Assembly: GCA_023433205.1 (NCBI GenBank) | Contig: JAEZDS010000160.1 | Coordinates: forward strand, 1-8,241 | Length of the DNA: 8,241 bases | Direction of reading: 5' to 3' | Source: Bacteroidota bacterium | GTDB taxonomy: Bacteria; Bacteroidota; Bacteroidia; B-17B0; Aurantibacillaceae | Shown here: piece by piece, positions 1 to 7,151 of the stretch | How positions within the stretch are numbered: the stretch's first letter is position 1 | How the letters are laid out: every line of letters begins with the position of its first letter | Notes under the pieces: model-generated | What the model saw: only the letters and a program-made list of their open reading frames with translations | Database searches by the model: none | What the model was told of the DNA's origin: nothing | Position numbers and translations under genes: made by a program

Positions 1-107
1 TGCTGCACAGGGTTTTCGCAGTGGTAAAACGAAGAACTCCCTATGTTGAAATCCAAAAATGGGCGGCCTAGAATTGTTGAAAAATTAACTTGACATATGC
101 TTAGAAT

Positions 108-138
108 ACACAGAGAACACGGAGGGACACGGAGAAAC
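108..138. repeat. Degenerate 10-bp tandem repeat (ACACrGAGrr)
   Basis: Three successive units are visible: ACACAGAGA at 108-116, ACACGGAGGG at 117-126 and ACACGGAGAA at 127-136, followed by the first bases of another unit. It lies in non-coding DNA beyond the recQ terminator. Similar ACACGGAG-rich strings occur as dispersed intergenic repeats in many environmental bacterial genomes; that is recalled, not tested here. No function can be assigned. Confidence 0.6.
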
Positions 139-142
139 TGGA

Positions 143-177
143 AGTGGGCAGTTCGCAGTGGGCGGTGGGCAGTGGGC
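143..177. repeat. Heptanucleotide tandem repeat (AGTGGGC)x5
   Basis: Five contiguous 7-base units are seen: AGTGGGC, AGTTCGC, AGTGGGC, GGTGGGC and AGTGGGC. Three are identical, one has a single change and one has two. The array begins five bases after the 10-mer array and ends 12 bases before the T-tract of the recQ terminator. It resembles short heptamer repeats scattered between genes in Bacteroidota and cyanobacteria. It codes for nothing supportable and may vary in copy number between strains. Confidence 0.7.
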
Positions 178-189
178 AAATGTCAATAC

Positions 190-221
190 AAAAAAATCCT
201 GTTTCCATGGGGAATCAGGAT
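190..221 (-). terminator. Intrinsic terminator of recQ
   Basis: Read on the minus strand, ATCCTG (221-216) pairs with CAGGAT (201-196). After a T-T mismatch, four more pairs (GGAA/TTCC on the plus strand, 211-214 with 203-206) close a four-base loop. Seven T residues (196-190) follow at once. The hairpin starts about 25 bases past the recQ stop codon, the normal place for a Rho-independent terminator. It separates recQ from whatever lies further left. Confidence 0.8.
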
Positions 222-245
222 CTGTAACAGTTTTCCAGACCTTCC

Positions 246-2462
246 TTAATTTCCAAAATCAGAAAGGAACTTGATCCTCATCACTCTGATCTCTTCCTCA
301 GAATAGTCGTTTTCTCCAAGTTCTTTCTGCGCGGCTTCAACACTGTCGGTCTCGCTTTCTTTAAAATATTCGAGGATCTCATCCTGCTTCTCCTCGTCCA
401 TGATGTCGTCGATATAATAATTGATGTTCACTTTGGTGCCCGACTCAACAATGGTCTCAATTTCGGTAAGAAGGTTTGGCAGGGTAAGATTTTTGCTGCG
501 GGCCATGTCGTTAAGATTGATCTTGCGATCGATGTTCTGGATTATATAAACCTTAAGTCCGGATTTATTAACCACAGATTTGATCACCATGTCCACCGGC
601 CTTTCTATCTCATTTTCCTCAACATATTTTTTGATCAGGTCAACAAATGGTTTTCCGTACTTGGTGGCTTTCCCTGACCCCACGCCGCTTATTTTTGTAA
701 GCTCCTGCATAGAAATGGGATACTGTATGGCCATTTCCTCCAGTGAGGGCTCCTGAAAAATAACATAGGGAGGCAGGCCTTTGGCTTTTGCCGTCTTTTT
801 TACGAGGTCTTTCAGCATGTTGAACAACATCTCATCGGCAGCACCGCCTCCGCTTTTCCCGTTAAGGATGATGTCGTCATCGTTCCCGTCTCCGTCTTCC
901 GCATCATAATCGTGGTCACGGGTAAATTTAACGGAATGCGGTTTTTTCAGGAAAGCTCTGCCTTTATCGGTCATCTTAACCAGACCGTAGTTTTCAATGT
1001 CCTTTGAAAGGAAGCCATTCACGATTGCCTGGCGCACCACTGCCAGCCAGTATTTCTCATCTTTTTCATCCTGAACGCCCTCGCCCCAGCTTTTACAGAT
1101 GTTGTGTTTGTAGGATTTGGCTGTAGCAGTGAGCGTGCCCATTAACACATTGATCACATCCTTGATCTTATGTTTTTCCTTTATTTCCTGTACACAGGAG
1201 ATGGCCAGCTCAAGATCTTCCTTGGCCTCGAAACGCTGTTTGGGGTTACGGCAGTTGTCGCACATGCCGTTGCAAAGTTTTTCTTCAAATTCCTCCCCAA
1301 AATAGTGGAGCAGAAATTTACGCCTGCAGCTACTGGTTTCAGCAAAAGCCGCAGTTTCCGCCAACATTTGTTTACCAATTTCCTGTTCGGCCACCGGTTT
1401 ATCCTTCATGAACTTTTCCAGCTTCATGATATCGTCGTAGCTGTAAAAAGTAACGCATTTTCCTTCGCCGCCATCACGTCCTGCCCTGCCGGTTTCCTGG
1501 TAGTAGCCTTCAAGTGACTTTGGAATATCGTGGTGGATCACAAAACGAACATCAGGTTTGTCAATTCCCATTCCAAACGCGATGGTTGCCACAATCACAT
1601 GCAGCTCTTCCATCAGGAACTGATCCTGGGTACGCGCCCTTTCACGTGCATCAAGTCCGGCATGGTACGGAGCTGCCTTGATGCCGTTCACTTTCAGCGC
1701 CTCCGCAATTTCTTCAACCTTTTTCCGGCTGAGGCAGTAAATGATACCGCTTTTCCCCGAATTTTGTTTTACATATTTAATGATCTCTTTGTTTACGTTC
1801 TGTTTTGAACGCACATCATAAAAAAGATTACCTCTGTTAAAGGAAGATTTAAAAAGGTCGGCCTTCATCATGCCGAGGTTTTTCTGGATGTCCTGCTGCA
1901 CCTTTGGGGTGGCGGTGGCGGTAAGCGCCATTACAGGAACTCCGCCAACAGCGTCAATGATCGGACGAAGACGGCGGTATTCAGGCCTGAAGTCGTGGCC
2001 CCATTCAGAGATACAGTGTGCCTCGTCTATGGCGAAAAAAGAGATCCTGAACTCTTTAAAAAAGCTGATGTTATCCTCCTTGGTGAGTGTCTCCGGGGCA
2101 ATATAAAGCAGTTTGGTCTTTCCGGAGAGCACATCCTTTTTTACCTGGGCTATATCGCCTTTGTTCAGAGAGGAGTTCAGGAAGTGCGCGATGCCATTTT
2201 CGTTGCTGAACCCCCTGATAGCGTCAACCTGATTCTTCATGAGGGCGATAAGTGGCGACACTATAATTGCAGTGCCTTCAGAAACCAGAGCCGGAAGCTG
2301 GTAGCAGAGACTTTTCCCTCCTCCGGTTGGCATAATTACAAAAGTGTCCTTACCCGCAAGCAGGTTTTTGATGATCTTTTCCTGGTTGCCTTTAAAGCCG
2401 TCAAAGCCAAAAAAGCTCTTTAGTGTGTCTAAAATATTAGTTGTTTCTACTTCGTCAACCAT
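246..2462 (-). CDS. recQ: ATP-dependent DNA helicase RecQ
   Basis: A 738-residue superfamily 2 helicase that unwinds DNA 3' to 5' in recombination and stalled-fork repair. In order it shows a Q-motif region with Gln27, a Walker A motif (TGGGKS, 46-51), a DEAH box (146-149), the aromatic-rich loop right after it (152-163), TATAT (181-185) and motif VI QETGRAGRDG (322-331). The zinc site is Cys379, Cys397, Cys401 and Cys404. A winged-helix RQC region follows (about 405-510), then an acidic linker (516-530) and an HRDC domain (about 543-616). A further 120 or so residues (617-738) make it longer than E. coli RecQ (about 610) and resemble the tail of other Bacteroidota RecQ proteins. The ATG at 2462 is the first after an in-frame TAA at 2475-2477. 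No Shine-Dalgarno sequence is seen. A 155-base gap upstream and a terminator downstream suggest a single-gene unit. All catalytic motifs are intact. Confidence 0.97.
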   Translation of the reverse strand: MVDEVETTNILDTLKSFFGFDGFKGNQEKIIKNLLAGKDTFVIMPTGGGKSLCYQLPALVSEGTAIIVSPLIALMKNQVDAIRGFSNENGIAHFLNSSLNKGDIAQVKKDVLSGKTKLLYIAPETLTKEDNISFFKEFRISFFAIDEAHCISEWGHDFRPEYRRLRPIIDAVGGVPVMALTATATPKVQQDIQKNLGMMKADLFKSSFNRGNLFYDVRSKQNVNKEIIKYVKQNSGKSGIIYCLSRKKVEEIAEALKVNGIKAAPYHAGLDARERARTQDQFLMEELHVIVATIAFGMGIDKPDVRFVIHHDIPKSLEGYYQETGRAGRDGGEGKCVTFYSYDDIMKLEKFMKDKPVAEQEIGKQMLAETAAFAETSSCRRKFLLHYFGEEFEEKLCNGMCDNCRNPKQRFEAKEDLELAISCVQEIKEKHKIKDVINVLMGTLTATAKSYKHNICKSWGEGVQDEKDEKYWLAVVRQAIVNGFLSKDIENYGLVKMTDKGRAFLKKPHSVKFTRDHDYDAEDGDGNDDDIILNGKSGGGAADEMLFNMLKDLVKKTAKAKGLPPYVIFQEPSLEEMAIQYPISMQELTKISGVGSGKATKYGKPFVDLIKKYVEENEIERPVDMVIKSVVNKSGLKVYIIQNIDRKINLNDMARSKNLTLPNLLTEIETIVESGTKVNINYYIDDIMDEEKQDEILEYFKESETDSVEAAQKELGENDYSEEEIRVMRIKFLSDFGN

Positions 2463-2562
2463 AGGTATTGGCGATTAAATTGTGTGTTTTAGTGAGGGAA
2501 CCGATCTTTTTACCCATTTTTTCAATTCCTATTTAAAGATATACAATTTCTTTTTCACCGGA

Positions 2563-2587
2563 CAAATTTATTTTTGCCGACATACAA
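2563..2587 (-). promoter_or_regulatory. Candidate promoter of recQ
   Basis: On the minus strand TAAATTTG (2570-2563) fits the Bacteroidota -7 consensus TAnnTTTG and lies about 100 bases before the recQ ATG, in the only gap upstream of the gene. A TTG (2587-2585) is the nearest -33-like element, but its 14-base spacing is shorter than the usual range of about 17-23, so the -33 assignment is weak. If used, it would give a 5' leader of roughly 95 bases. Confidence 0.35.
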
Positions 2588-2617
2588 CTTTTGTGAATTG
2601 TCTTAAATGCCTTAAGC

Positions 2618-2956
2618 CTAGAGATTGGCGCTCATGCGGGGATAATACCTCAGAAGAAAAATAATAAACACCAGGTTCATAACACTGCTTATGATAAGCC
2701 CGCTGCCGGCTGTGCCGCTCAGCAGCTCAAAAAGCACCGATGCGAAGAATGAGGCCACGTAAAGTTCAGCACCCCATTTTTTAAAGAACCACAGTCCCAC
2801 GCAGGCTATGAACCTCGCTGCCACAATAATTCCGTAAACCGCAGGCACAAAAAGGCCCAGCTTTTTGATAGCGGGAGAAAATACCTGAGGGAATGTAAAA
2901 AGCACTGTAAGGTATCCCAGAATACAAATTACAGATATGATGCGGGGCCTTTTCAT
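2618..2956 (-). CDS. Small four-helix integral membrane protein, function unknown
   Basis: A 112-residue protein made up almost wholly of hydrophobic segments, at about residues 5-24, 37-57, 62-80 and 86-103, with short charged links (KK at 31-32 and 59-60). The first helix follows directly on MKRP, so it probably acts as an uncleaved signal anchor. The N-terminal pattern KRPxxISVICILGYL recalls a widespread uncharacterised family of small membrane proteins, but I cannot name a domain. Its ATG shares one base with the permease stop codon (TGATG at 2954-2958), which suggests translational coupling and co-expression. An in-frame stop just upstream (2960-2962) fixes the start. It is the last gene of the operon; no convincing terminator follows it. 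A role alongside the permease is inference from position only. Confidence 0.8.
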   Translation of the reverse strand: MKRPRIISVICILGYLTVLFTFPQVFSPAIKKLGLFVPAVYGIIVAARFIACVGLWFFKKWGAELYVASFFASVLFELLSGTAGSGLIISSVMNLVFIIFLLRYYPRMSANL

Positions 2957-4194
2957 CAGTTACTTCTGATTGCCTCTACCGGGTCGAGCTGTGAGGCGCT
3001 GTATGCGGGAATGAAGCCGCTGATCAGCCCTATCAGAATTGAGATGGTAAAACCCAGTACCACGTTGCCTGCAGTTAAAGTTATCTCCATATCAAAAATA
3101 TCTTTCCCCAGTGAAGTAGCCGCAAAGGTGAGCAGCAGGCCAAAACAGCCGCCGATGATACAAAGAAAGATACTTTCGCAAAGGAACTGGCTTAAGATAA
3201 AAAAGTTGCGTGCCCCCAAACTCTTTTGTATCCCAATCAGACTGGTGCGCTCACGTACGCTCACAAACATGATATTTGCGATGCCGAAACCTCCTACCAG
3301 GATAGAAAATCCTCCTATGATCCAGCCGGCGGTGCCAATGACATCAAAAACGATCTCGAACTGTGAACTCAGCATACTTGGTTCGTTGAGGGCAAAATTA
3401 TCATCGGCACGTGGCTTCAGCTTCCGCAGACTGCGCATCTGCCCCCGCAATTCATCGATCATCTCGGCATTACTTACCTGTGGTTTGGCTTTGGCATAAA
3501 TGGTGGGATCGGCGTTCTCTGAATGTACATCCATTACGTACCTGGCAAAGTTAAATGGAATAAACACCTGGTAGTCGAAGCTCATGCCAAGCATGGACTC
3601 TCCTTCCTTTTTAAGGACACCAATCACAGTGGCCTTTAAGCCGGCGATCTTTATGTCTCTGCCTACAGGATCTTCATCACCAAAAAGCCCTTCGGCAATT
3701 TCAGCGCCTAATATTACCAGCCGGTTACCTGCTTCCACCTCAGAAAGAGTGAAGTACCTCCCCCCTACCAGCTCAAATGCCTTTATCTTATAGTAGTCAT
3801 GCGAGATACCCCCCACCACAGCGCGCTCAACACTGTTTGACTTATATTTGAGCGTTCGTCTGGCCCCAAGCCTGAAGGCCACAGCCTCAGCACTTTTTAC
3901 CCGCCGGCCAAGCTGCACCATTTCTTTGTACTCGGGAATTGGCCGGTTTATAAATTTCCACCAGGGGTAATCTGAACTAAAGAGCCAGGGCCACTTCTGT
4001 ACGTAGATAACATTGCTGCCAAGCGAGCGCAAAGTGCCCCGCATATTACTTTCCAAACCGTCAACTACAGTAAAAACCAGAATTATGGCAAAAATGCCAA
4101 TTGTAATGCCCAGCAGACTCAGAAAAGAACGTAGCTTATTTACCACCAGCGATTGCCAGGCAAACAGCACACTTTCTTTTAACAGCAGCAGCAT
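2956..4194 (-). CDS. MacB/FtsX-type ABC transporter permease
   Basis: A 412-residue inner-membrane permease with the layout of type VII (MacB/LolC-like) ABC systems. It has one N-terminal helix (about 23-45), a large periplasmic MacB_PCD-type domain (about 46-285), then three C-terminal helices (about 286-312, 333-362 and 376-398) forming the FtsX domain. Family signatures are visible: RERTSLIGIQKSLGA at 314-328, just after the second helix, and the closing PAYSASQLDPVEAIR. Such proteins couple cytoplasmic ATP hydrolysis to movement of the periplasmic domain and work in drug or peptide efflux, lipoprotein release or cell-wall control. No ATPase gene adjoins it, so the partner must be encoded elsewhere and the substrate is unknown. 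The ATG at 4194 is fixed by an in-frame TAG three codons upstream. The gap to the preceding gene is 39 bases, and the stop overlaps the next ATG by one base. Confidence 0.93.
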   Translation of the reverse strand: MLLLLKESVLFAWQSLVVNKLRSFLSLLGITIGIFAIILVFTVVDGLESNMRGTLRSLGSNVIYVQKWPWLFSSDYPWWKFINRPIPEYKEMVQLGRRVKSAEAVAFRLGARRTLKYKSNSVERAVVGGISHDYYKIKAFELVGGRYFTLSEVEAGNRLVILGAEIAEGLFGDEDPVGRDIKIAGLKATVIGVLKKEGESMLGMSFDYQVFIPFNFARYVMDVHSENADPTIYAKAKPQVSNAEMIDELRGQMRSLRKLKPRADDNFALNEPSMLSSQFEIVFDVIGTAGWIIGGFSILVGGFGIANIMFVSVRERTSLIGIQKSLGARNFFILSQFLCESIFLCIIGGCFGLLLTFAATSLGKDIFDMEITLTAGNVVLGFTISILIGLISGFIPAYSASQLDPVEAIRSN

Positions 4195-4233
4195 TTTCTG
4201 CTAAGGTAAAAATAATCCCTGCCCTGTGTTGAT

Positions 4234-4449
4234 TCAGGTCTTGTTGTTTCCAGCAGAATGCCGGGTCCGCTGCCGTTTCCTGAGCAGGTAAAAAACAGCC
4301 GACAGTATAAAAAATCCGAAAAAGAAAAGGGCGCTGTCGTTGTCTTTTTTTATGAGGAAATAAATAACGAGCAAAGCGCCCAGTACAGCGGCAAACAGCC
4401 ACATCCGTTCCAGAATCAGGAAGATCTTATTTTGAGTTTTATAATCCAT
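4234..4449 (-). CDS. Small two-helix membrane protein, function unknown
   Basis: A 71-residue protein with two hydrophobic segments, about residues 14-33 and 39-56, joined by a short polar turn (KKDNDS) and followed by a strongly basic tail (RKRQRTRH). By the positive-inside rule the tail should be cytoplasmic, giving a hairpin with both ends inside; this topology is inferred. I recognise no family. The gene overlaps the 3' end of lptC by 11 bases, which supports it as a real, coupled gene rather than a chance frame. It lies between lptC and the permease, so an accessory envelope role is possible but unproven. Confidence 0.7.
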   Translation of the reverse strand: MDYKTQNKIFLILERMWLFAAVLGALLVIYFLIKKDNDSALFFFGFFILSAVFYLLRKRQRTRHSAGNNKT

Positions 4450-4996
4450 CGTCGTTTAGTTGCAAAACACCTGTCACTTTTTTTATCTCATATTTGGTAA
4501 AATCCTCATTGCTCTCCATGCCGGTCCCCATTATCACCTGTTTGTCGGTAGTGATCTTCACAAATTCATCGGTATAGATCCGCCGGCTTTTTTCGTCCCA
4601 AGTGAGTTTCTCGGTCTCCAGCTTTTCGCCTCTTCTGTTCACCAGTTCAACCGCATCTTTGGCTTCCATACGCCTGCTAACGTCGTAACGCACACCGTAA
4701 TTGGCTTTAAGGGTAGCTGAAACCTCCTCATTATCATCAAAAAAAGTAACAAACACGCCTTTTGGCAGCACAGTATAGGGCTCACTTACGTTTTTGTCAA
4801 ACAACAACATTCTGTTTGCCTTCACCATCAGCTTAAGTCTGGCGCTGTCGGTGTATAACATGGTAACACTGTCGCCTACCTGCGAGGGTGTTAAACTGTT
4901 CTTTGGAAGAGCGCGCACATCGCGCATATCATTGCTACAGCTGCCTGCCAAAACAAGCAATACCGGTAAAATTCTTATAAGGTTGTGCCGGCCCAT
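4439..4996 (-). CDS. lptC: LPS export system protein LptC (lipoprotein form)
   Basis: A 185-residue protein of the LptC family, which forms part of the periplasmic bridge carrying lipopolysaccharide from the LptBFG transporter to the outer membrane. The N-terminus is a lipoprotein signal: a basic start (MGRHNLIR), a hydrophobic core and a lipobox-like LAGSC with the predicted lipidated Cys20, followed by SNDM. Similar Cys-Asn-Asp starts are usual for Bacteroidota LptC, whereas E. coli LptC is held by a transmembrane helix. The rest (about 35-175) is hydrophilic and beta-rich with short repeating strands, as expected for the beta-jellyroll. Its ATG shares one base with the stop codon of the outer-membrane protein gene upstream (TGATG, 4994-4998), and an in-frame TGA just upstream fixes the start. 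The position behind coaX and an outer-membrane protein supports the call. Confidence 0.85.
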   Translation of the reverse strand: MGRHNLIRILPVLLVLAGSCSNDMRDVRALPKNSLTPSQVGDSVTMLYTDSARLKLMVKANRMLLFDKNVSEPYTVLPKGVFVTFFDDNEEVSATLKANYGVRYDVSRRMEAKDAVELVNRRGEKLETEKLTWDEKSRRIYTDEFVKITTDKQVIMGTGMESNEDFTKYEIKKVTGVLQLNDDGL

Positions 4997-6456
4997 CAGT
5001 CATACCTGAACTTCTGAAACCAGCGGTCGCAGAAAGTAAAACCCACATGCACCCGCGCAAAGTTCTCACGAAAAAGTCCATTGCCGGTGGTGCCGGTACT
5101 GCCCAGCTGCGCGCTGATATTTATCATTGAAGAAAGTCGTCCTATACCAACAGGAAGGCCTATTCCTCCCGAAACATAATAGGTGGAAACATTGGTGTTG
5201 TTAAGATTAATGTATCCGCTTTCAAATCCCGCTCCAAACCTGTAGTTGGCTTTTTTCCAGAATGCATTACGGCCTGCTGCGTATTTTTCGGGAACCAGAT
5301 TGGCACCAATGGCGGTGCGGAAACTGTTGTTGAACAATCCACCGCTATAAGGAGCGTTAAACGACTGCCAGTTGGTTAGCGCGAAATCTGCCACCACATT
5401 CCATCGCTCTCCCTTTTTGATGCCTATACCGAATCCCTGCTCAGTTGGCAATTTCACAGTTGCAGACCTCTCAGCGTCAAAGTTCACGGTATCGCGGATC
5501 AGCTCCTGACGCGCCGAATTGTAAATAAAATTATAAGCCACGTTATTACTCACTGCGCGCAGCTCATTACCCAGTGTCATGTAAAACCCAAAAACTATCT
5601 TTACTTTTTCAGTAAGCAACCTTCTGCGCCCGTTTGTGGCCCTGGCAGAATCTATTGTAAAGGCAGTCTGCAATCCAAAATTGCCTGTAAAATCACCCAC
5701 CATCACTGATCGCTCGCTGTAGGTATTGTTATACAACTGAGCGTTAGGAAAAATAATGCGTGAATTATGTATTAAGGTGCCAAACATGTAATTACCATTA
5801 ACGCCCACTGAGAGGTCGCTGAGTAATTTGTTAACCAAGAGGCCGGCTCTGAGTGCAGAAGAGGACATGGTCTGCAATGAATCGGGGCGATTTAATTTGC
5901 GGTAGCGGAATTTCAGCAGCCTGCTTTTAAAAGGCATAATGCCGTAACCCAGGTATGCTTTGTTGAGTCCGCCGCTGCCGCTGTAGAGATTGCGTGTTTC
6001 TCCCAGGGCAGAAGCCTGCACGTTTTCAGTACTGTAACCAACAGAGCTGTATGGCATAATACCAAAACTGGCACCTGCATTTTTTCCCACGGGAAATCCT
6101 AGCGCGCCATACGAAAAATTTGCAGTGAACTTTTTAATGCCTGTGTTGGCACCCTTTATGTCATAATACTTGTAACGGCCACCTATCTCAAGCGAAGTCA
6201 GTCTTATGAGTGCGTAAGCGGCTGGATTGCCCGCATTAATAAATACCGGCATGCTGCTATCGGGCTTGTGGGCGATAAAGGCTCCTGCCATACCCTGGTT
6301 ATGGGCGAATGTAACCGGCTCTCGCTCGCCGATACCAAAACGGGAATAGGGACTGTATGAATTGCTTTGCGCGTTTACATTTACGACAAGGGCTAACAGC
6401 AGGATCAGCTGTGTTATCGGTGCTTTATTTTTCAAGGTTATAGTTAAGGATGGCAT
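4996..6456 (-). CDS. Outer-membrane beta-barrel protein, coaX-linked family
   Basis: A predicted 486-residue exported outer-membrane protein. From the ATG at 6456 it has a signal peptide with a basic n-region, the core LILLLALVVNV and a likely cut after NAQ (residue 30). The mature protein starts SNSYSPYSRFGIGE, a recognisable opening of a Bacteroidota family whose gene is often next to coaX. The remainder alternates polar and hydrophobic residues with many Gly, Asn and aromatic positions. It ends in an amphipathic strand and DRWFQKFRYD, consistent with a beta-barrel. A longer reading frame runs up to an ATG at 6489, but those 11 residues would put Cys and Arg ahead of the signal peptide, so I prefer 6456. 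A TTG at 6435 (MKNKAPITQ) is also possible. The gene overlaps coaX by 32 bases from the ATG, or 11 from the TTG. The transported substrate, if any, is unknown. Confidence 0.85.
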   Translation of the reverse strand: MPSLTITLKNKAPITQLILLLALVVNVNAQSNSYSPYSRFGIGEREPVTFAHNQGMAGAFIAHKPDSSMPVFINAGNPAAYALIRLTSLEIGGRYKYYDIKGANTGIKKFTANFSYGALGFPVGKNAGASFGIMPYSSVGYSTENVQASALGETRNLYSGSGGLNKAYLGYGIMPFKSRLLKFRYRKLNRPDSLQTMSSSALRAGLLVNKLLSDLSVGVNGNYMFGTLIHNSRIIFPNAQLYNNTYSERSVMVGDFTGNFGLQTAFTIDSARATNGRRRLLTEKVKIVFGFYMTLGNELRAVSNNVAYNFIYNSARQELIRDTVNFDAERSATVKLPTEQGFGIGIKKGERWNVVADFALTNWQSFNAPYSGGLFNNSFRTAIGANLVPEKYAAGRNAFWKKANYRFGAGFESGYINLNNTNVSTYYVSGGIGLPVGIGRLSSMINISAQLGSTGTTGNGLFRENFARVHVGFTFCDRWFQKFRYD

Positions 6457-7147
6457 TAAGTCCCTGCAGCAGGACATTCTGCTGCGCAAAGAAACTGTTT
6501 TTTAACTGGCCCGACAAATAAGGGGCATCGCCGCCGGTAATTACCACCCTAAGTGAGGGATATTTCTCGCGGTACCGGTTAATCATGGCGTCGGCCTCAC
6601 AAGCGGCGCCAACAATGGCTCCTGTCAGAAGCGATTCCACAGTGCTCTCTCCTGTAAGTTTAAAATAACCGGACTGTGGTTCCACCAGAGGGAGGCGCTG
6701 CGTAAAATGGTTCATGGCCTGTAAACGCATTGAGACGCCGGGACTGATAGCTCCTCCAAGATACTCATTACTGCGATTCACAAAATTATACTTGATACAG
6801 GTTCCGGCGTCTATTGTAAGAACATCTTCATCCGGATAGATCAGATAACTGCCTGTGGCGGCAGCAAGGCGGTCAGACCCCAGCGTAAGTGCGCTTTTAT
6901 ACAGGTTTTTAAGCGGAACAGCTGTGTCAGGTTTAAAAAGAAGGAGATGCATTTTGTCGCTCAGCTGCTCCATCACCCCAACATGAAAACTGGTGACGGA
7001 ACAAATTATACAATTTTTCACTCCAGCTAACAGCTGCGAATTAAGCAATTCTGAGGGCGAAAAAAACACTGCCTCGCCTTGTATGCTGTTATTTTTGAAA
7101 ACTGCAGCTTTAATACGGGTATTTCCAAAGTCAATCGCCAGATTCAT
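6425..7147 (-). CDS. coaX: Type III pantothenate kinase
   Basis: A 240-residue cytoplasmic kinase that phosphorylates pantothenate, the first step of coenzyme A synthesis. It belongs to the ASKHA (acetate kinase/actin) fold. Seen in order: the phosphate-binding DFGNTRIK (6-13) with Asp6, TLGSDR (88-93), DAGTCIKYN (113-121) with Asp113, the glycine-rich GGAISPGVSMRLQAM (131-145), and TGGDA (204-208) near the end, followed by GLNAIL. All key acidic residues are present, and the length is slightly under the usual 250-260. Type III enzymes need a monovalent cation and, unlike type I, are not feedback-inhibited by coenzyme A (family knowledge). The ATG at 7147 is fixed by an in-frame TAA at 7157-7159 and gives the standard N-terminus. 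It appears to be the first gene of the operon, since a terminator lies just upstream. Confidence 0.96.
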   Translation of the reverse strand: MNLAIDFGNTRIKAAVFKNNSIQGEAVFFSPSELLNSQLLAGVKNCIICSVTSFHVGVMEQLSDKMHLLLFKPDTAVPLKNLYKSALTLGSDRLAAATGSYLIYPDEDVLTIDAGTCIKYNFVNRSNEYLGGAISPGVSMRLQAMNHFTQRLPLVEPQSGYFKLTGESTVESLLTGAIVGAACEADAMINRYREKYPSLRVVITGGDAPYLSGQLKNSFFAQQNVLLQGLNAILNYNLEK

Positions 7148-7151
7148 GGGG

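Larger units (their letters stand above)
1..245. other. Non-coding stretch downstream of recQ
   Basis: No gene can be supported here. Plus-strand frame 3 is open from the left edge to a TAG at 69-71 (about 22 codons) and could be the tail of a gene coming in from the left, but nothing in it is recognisable. The rest holds the 10-mer and 7-mer tandem repeats and the recQ terminator. Confidence 0.6.

Noticed and set aside
3..71. Open plus-strand frame at the left edge, possibly the end of a gene
   Set aside because: Only about 22 codons, no recognisable motif, and a second plus-strand frame is also open nearby; not enough to call a gene.
92..108. TTGACA at 92-97 followed by TAGAAT, like a sigma-70 promoter
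   Set aside because: The two boxes are only about five bases apart, there is no gene downstream on the plus strand, and Bacteroidota use different promoter boxes.
103..208. Minus-strand open frame of about 35 codons starting at ATG 208
   Set aside because: It runs through the recQ terminator and both tandem repeats, and its product is a low-complexity string created by the repeats.
1170..1517. Plus-strand open frames inside recQ (and similar ones inside the permease, outer-membrane protein and secreted-protein genes)
   Set aside because: They lie antisense to genes with clear conserved motifs and encode Ser/Pro/Phe-rich products with no domain, typical of shadow frames.
2602..2616. Inverted repeat CTTAA-ATGCC-TTAAG just past the 112-residue gene, as a terminator of the operon
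   Set aside because: A five-base, mostly AT stem with no T-tract on the minus strand; too weak to support.
4136..4402. Minus-strand 88-codon frame overlapping the 71-residue gene and the permease start
   Set aside because: It overlaps the permease start and most of the 71-residue frame, has no coherent membrane or domain pattern, and lacks the overlap linkage to lptC that supports the 71-residue frame.
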